From Desulfobulbaceae bacterium (GTDB lineage: Bacteria > Desulfobacterota > Desulfobulbia > Desulfobulbales > Desulfocapsaceae): a stretch of 64,000 bases of DNA. The notes beneath the pieces are model-generated. The model was not told the origin of the DNA and ran no database searches. It saw nothing but the letters and a program-made list of their open reading frames with translations. The translations under genes were made by a program, and so were the position numbers. Below are positions 62,128-64,000 of the stretch, one piece after another (the first letter of the stretch is position 1; each line of letters starts with the position of its first letter). The stretch spans positions 1-64,000 of the forward strand of contig JAGXHG010000030.1 in NCBI GenBank assembly GCA_024636345.1, read 5' to 3'.

Positions 62128-64000
62128 ATGTTTAAAAAACTATTTTATGTATTAATTTTTCTGATTGTGTCGGGAGCATTAGGGGTTGGTGGGGGTTTTT
62201 ACTGGTTTGTTGTCCTCCATCCTGGAGATGAGATTGATCCTGCTAATATCCAGAGTATTTTGGGTAAGGAAACTCCTGTTTATTTTAATGATGGTAAAAT
62301 AAGATTGGGCGTTTTTTTTGATGAGGCCCATCGACAATATGTGACGTATGAACAGATTCCCAAGAATTTTGTAAATGCCCTGGTCGCTTCAGAGGATGAT
62401 CAGTTTTTTTCCCATTATGGATTTGATCCGCTAGGAATTGTCAGGGCTGCTATCAAGAATTATCAGATGGGGAGGGTTGTGCAGGGGGGGAGCACTCTTA
62501 CGCAGCAGACAGCAAAAAACCTCTTTAAACGAAGCGGGCGATCATATGAGGCTAAACTTAAGGAACTGCTCTTTGCTCTTCGTTTGGAATATTATTATTC
62601 AAAAGAAAAAATATTTGAGTTCTATGCGAATCAGTTTTATGTAAGTGGTAATGGGCATGGCCTTGGTGTTGCTGCACGTTATTATTTTAATAAGCCGGTG
62701 GAGGAGTTGTCCCTGCTTGAATGTGCCTTTATTGCAGGGAGTGTGAAAAAACCGAACTATTATAATCCGTTCATAAAAAAAACCGATAAGGCCGTAAGGG
62801 AGGCTCAAGAATATGCTAATGTACGGGTTCGATATGTACTTGAAAAAATGCGTGAAGCAGGCAAGATCACAGATGCACAATTTCATGAAGTGATCAAGGC
62901 TGAACTCGTATTTCATCGAGGGACAATAGGATACGCCCAGGATTATGTGATGGCAATGGTGACGGATGCTGTTTCCACGCCGGATGTCCTTGATGCATTA
63001 AAGGCTCAGGGCATTGATAATCTGGCTACTTCGGGGTTACGGGTAATCACAACTGTTGATGAAGCGCTGCAGAGACAGACACTCTATGCGTTGCGGCAGG
63101 AGCTTTCCCGTCTGGATGTACGATTGCGTGGCTATCGTCGGGAAGAGGTGCAGAAAGAATTGCAGGCCAGTGATTATGCAGGAGATTTGGTATTAAAAAA
63201 ACAGGCGTTTCTGTTTGGTTCCATCGAAAAAATTACCAGAACTGCGGAGAAAGGTAAATCTTCAGTACATATTGAAGTTAATTTAGGAAGAAATCTGGGG
63301 ACGGGGGTTATCCGGGAACAAGGGCTTATGGGCCTGCTTGTTGCTCAGATGAAATGGAAACAAGGTCGTTGGAATGAGGCTGGCGTAAAAGATCTACCCA
63401 TTCTGTTGACTGAATTGCTGGAAGGCGATCGAGCCTGGGTCAGCATCCGGGACATCGCCCCTGATGGTACAGTGGATCTTGAGCTGGAAAAGTTTCCAAA
63501 AATTCAGGGAGGTGCGTTGATCTTGCAGGACGGGCTTATTAAGGCCATGGCGGGGGGAGTGGAAAACCGATTTTTTAATCGGGCCATTTATGCCAAGCGT
63601 ACCATGGGATCTGCCTTTAAACCTTTTGTTTATACCGCAGCTTTGCAGCTTGGATGGAATGCGACGGATCTACTCAACAACAAAAGAGGTGTCTTTGTCT
63701 TTCAGAGGCAACCTTATTTCCCGAGACCTGATCATAAAAGTGAAAATGGTCAGGTGTCGATGAGTTGGGCGGGTGTGCATTCGGAAAATCTTGCCTCTGT
63801 CTGGTTGCTTTACCATCTATGTGACCATCTCAGTATGAAACAGTTTCAAGAGGTTGCGACCCAGGTTGGTTTGACTCCCAAAAATCTCTCTGGTGAGATA
63901 GAGCCTTATGTGAATTATGCAGCCAGGATCAGGGATCGACATGGTATTATTATTAATCGTGCCGTGCTTGAAACTGCAGCCTTTGAACAGGCTGTTACCA
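62128..64000 (+). CDS. Bifunctional penicillin-binding protein (class A), partial at right end
   Basis: The frame opens at ATG 62128 and is still open at the window end (624 codons). A short cytoplasmic start leads to one membrane helix (about residues 6-27). The glycosyltransferase domain follows with SEDDQFFSHYGFD, GGSTLTQQTAKNLF and YANQFYVSGNGHGLGVAARYYF. The transpeptidase domain begins about residue 450: Ser in MGSAFKPFVY and a SxN in HSENLASV. It polymerises and crosslinks peptidoglycan. Compared with PBP1A it has an extended linker between domains. The KTG motif would lie near or beyond the edge. Confidence 0.93.
   Translation, partial: MFKKLFYVLIFLIVSGALGVGGGFYWFVVLHPGDEIDPANIQSILGKETPVYFNDGKIRLGVFFDEAHRQYVTYEQIPKNFVNALVASEDDQFFSHYGFDPLGIVRAAIKNYQMGRVVQGGSTLTQQTAKNLFKRSGRSYEAKLKELLFALRLEYYYSKEKIFEFYANQFYVSGNGHGLGVAARYYFNKPVEELSLLECAFIAGSVKKPNYYNPFIKKTDKAVREAQEYANVRVRYVLEKMREAGKITDAQFHEVIKAELVFHRGTIGYAQDYVMAMVTDAVSTPDVLDALKAQGIDNLATSGLRVITTVDEALQRQTLYALRQELSRLDVRLRGYRREEVQKELQASDYAGDLVLKKQAFLFGSIEKITRTAEKGKSSVHIEVNLGRNLGTGVIREQGLMGLLVAQMKWKQGRWNEAGVKDLPILLTELLEGDRAWVSIRDIAPDGTVDLELEKFPKIQGGALILQDGLIKAMAGGVENRFFNRAIYAKRTMGSAFKPFVYTAALQLGWNATDLLNNKRGVFVFQRQPYFPRPDHKSENGQVSMSWAGVHSENLASVWLLYHLCDHLSMKQFQEVATQVGLTPKNLSGEIEPYVNYAARIRDRHGIIINRAVLETAAFEQAVT

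Overview
The window looks like chromosomal sequence from a Gram-negative, anaerobic, sulfur-metabolising bacterium. The Desulfobacterota, and within them a Desulfobulbales-like lineage, fit best. The evidence is a periplasmic tetrahaem cytochrome c3, a 12-haem exported cytochrome, a type II (ResB/CcsA) cytochrome c maturation system, an exported CbiK-type cobaltochelatase under a cobalamin riboswitch, and a type IV pilin. This placement rests on gene content only; no marker tree could be run.

Layout. (1) 1-8250 is an accessory region. A pilin / ABC transporter / helical-repeat operon (366-3457, minus) is surrounded by six toxin-antitoxin (TA) loci of different families: a MazF fragment, two RelE copies (one with a Phd/YefM antitoxin, one with only an antitoxin remnant), RHH-ParE, DUF1778-GNAT and a frameshifted HigB with HigA. 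Between them lie a dispersed 30-37 bp repeat, REP-like palindromes, an 83 bp palindromic element and a 430 bp duplication. (2) 8258-11150 (minus) holds a ComEA-like HhH protein, tatBC and a NapH-like membrane iron-sulfur protein, followed by an IS630-like MITE (11181-11324). (3) 11636-19885 (plus) is housekeeping: purA, rpoZ, dnaJ, moaC, a DksA-like gene, galT, an orphan response regulator, a FolE2 homologue without its catalytic motif, and glyS. (4) 20007-22864 (minus) carries cytochrome c3 with a strong promoter, ccsA and resB. (5) 23305-29941 is mixed: rpmB, two small unknown proteins, an SDR with an altered active site, a large M16 peptidase, a tandem Usp and a PilZ protein. (6) 30320-35477 (minus) holds an IS1595-family transposase remnant, the MopE/12-haem cytochrome, a second copy of the MITE, and a LemA/TPM operon. 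(7) 35848-40710 (plus) is a B12-controlled operon: riboswitch, terminator, exported CbiK, BtuC/BtuD/BtuF-type importer and precorrin-2 methyltransferase. (8) 41617-46054 (minus) holds thrC, rsfS and topB. (9) 46537-58092 (plus) is the classical nusA-infB cluster led by tRNA-Gly(CCC): rimP, nusA, ylxR, infB, rbfA, nrnA, truB, rpsO, pnp, dut and an MBL hydrolase. (10) 58215-64000 has yhbY, a TraB-family membrane protein and a LysM lytic transglycosylase on the minus strand, and a penicillin-binding protein running off the right end.

How parts fit together. TatBC, the ResB/CcsA haem ligation proteins, c3 and the 12-haem cytochrome together outline export and assembly of periplasmic redox proteins. 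The cobalamin operon joins an exported metal chelatase to an importer and a cytoplasmic corrin methylase, which suggests uptake of a cobalt-loaded tetrapyrrole or of corrinoid. No CRISPR array, rRNA operon, prophage or complete insertion sequence was seen. The most unusual items are the 12-haem MopE fusion, the catalytically stripped FolE2 homologue, the duplicated RelE whose antitoxin is cut by a palindromic element, and the small non-autonomous repeats.
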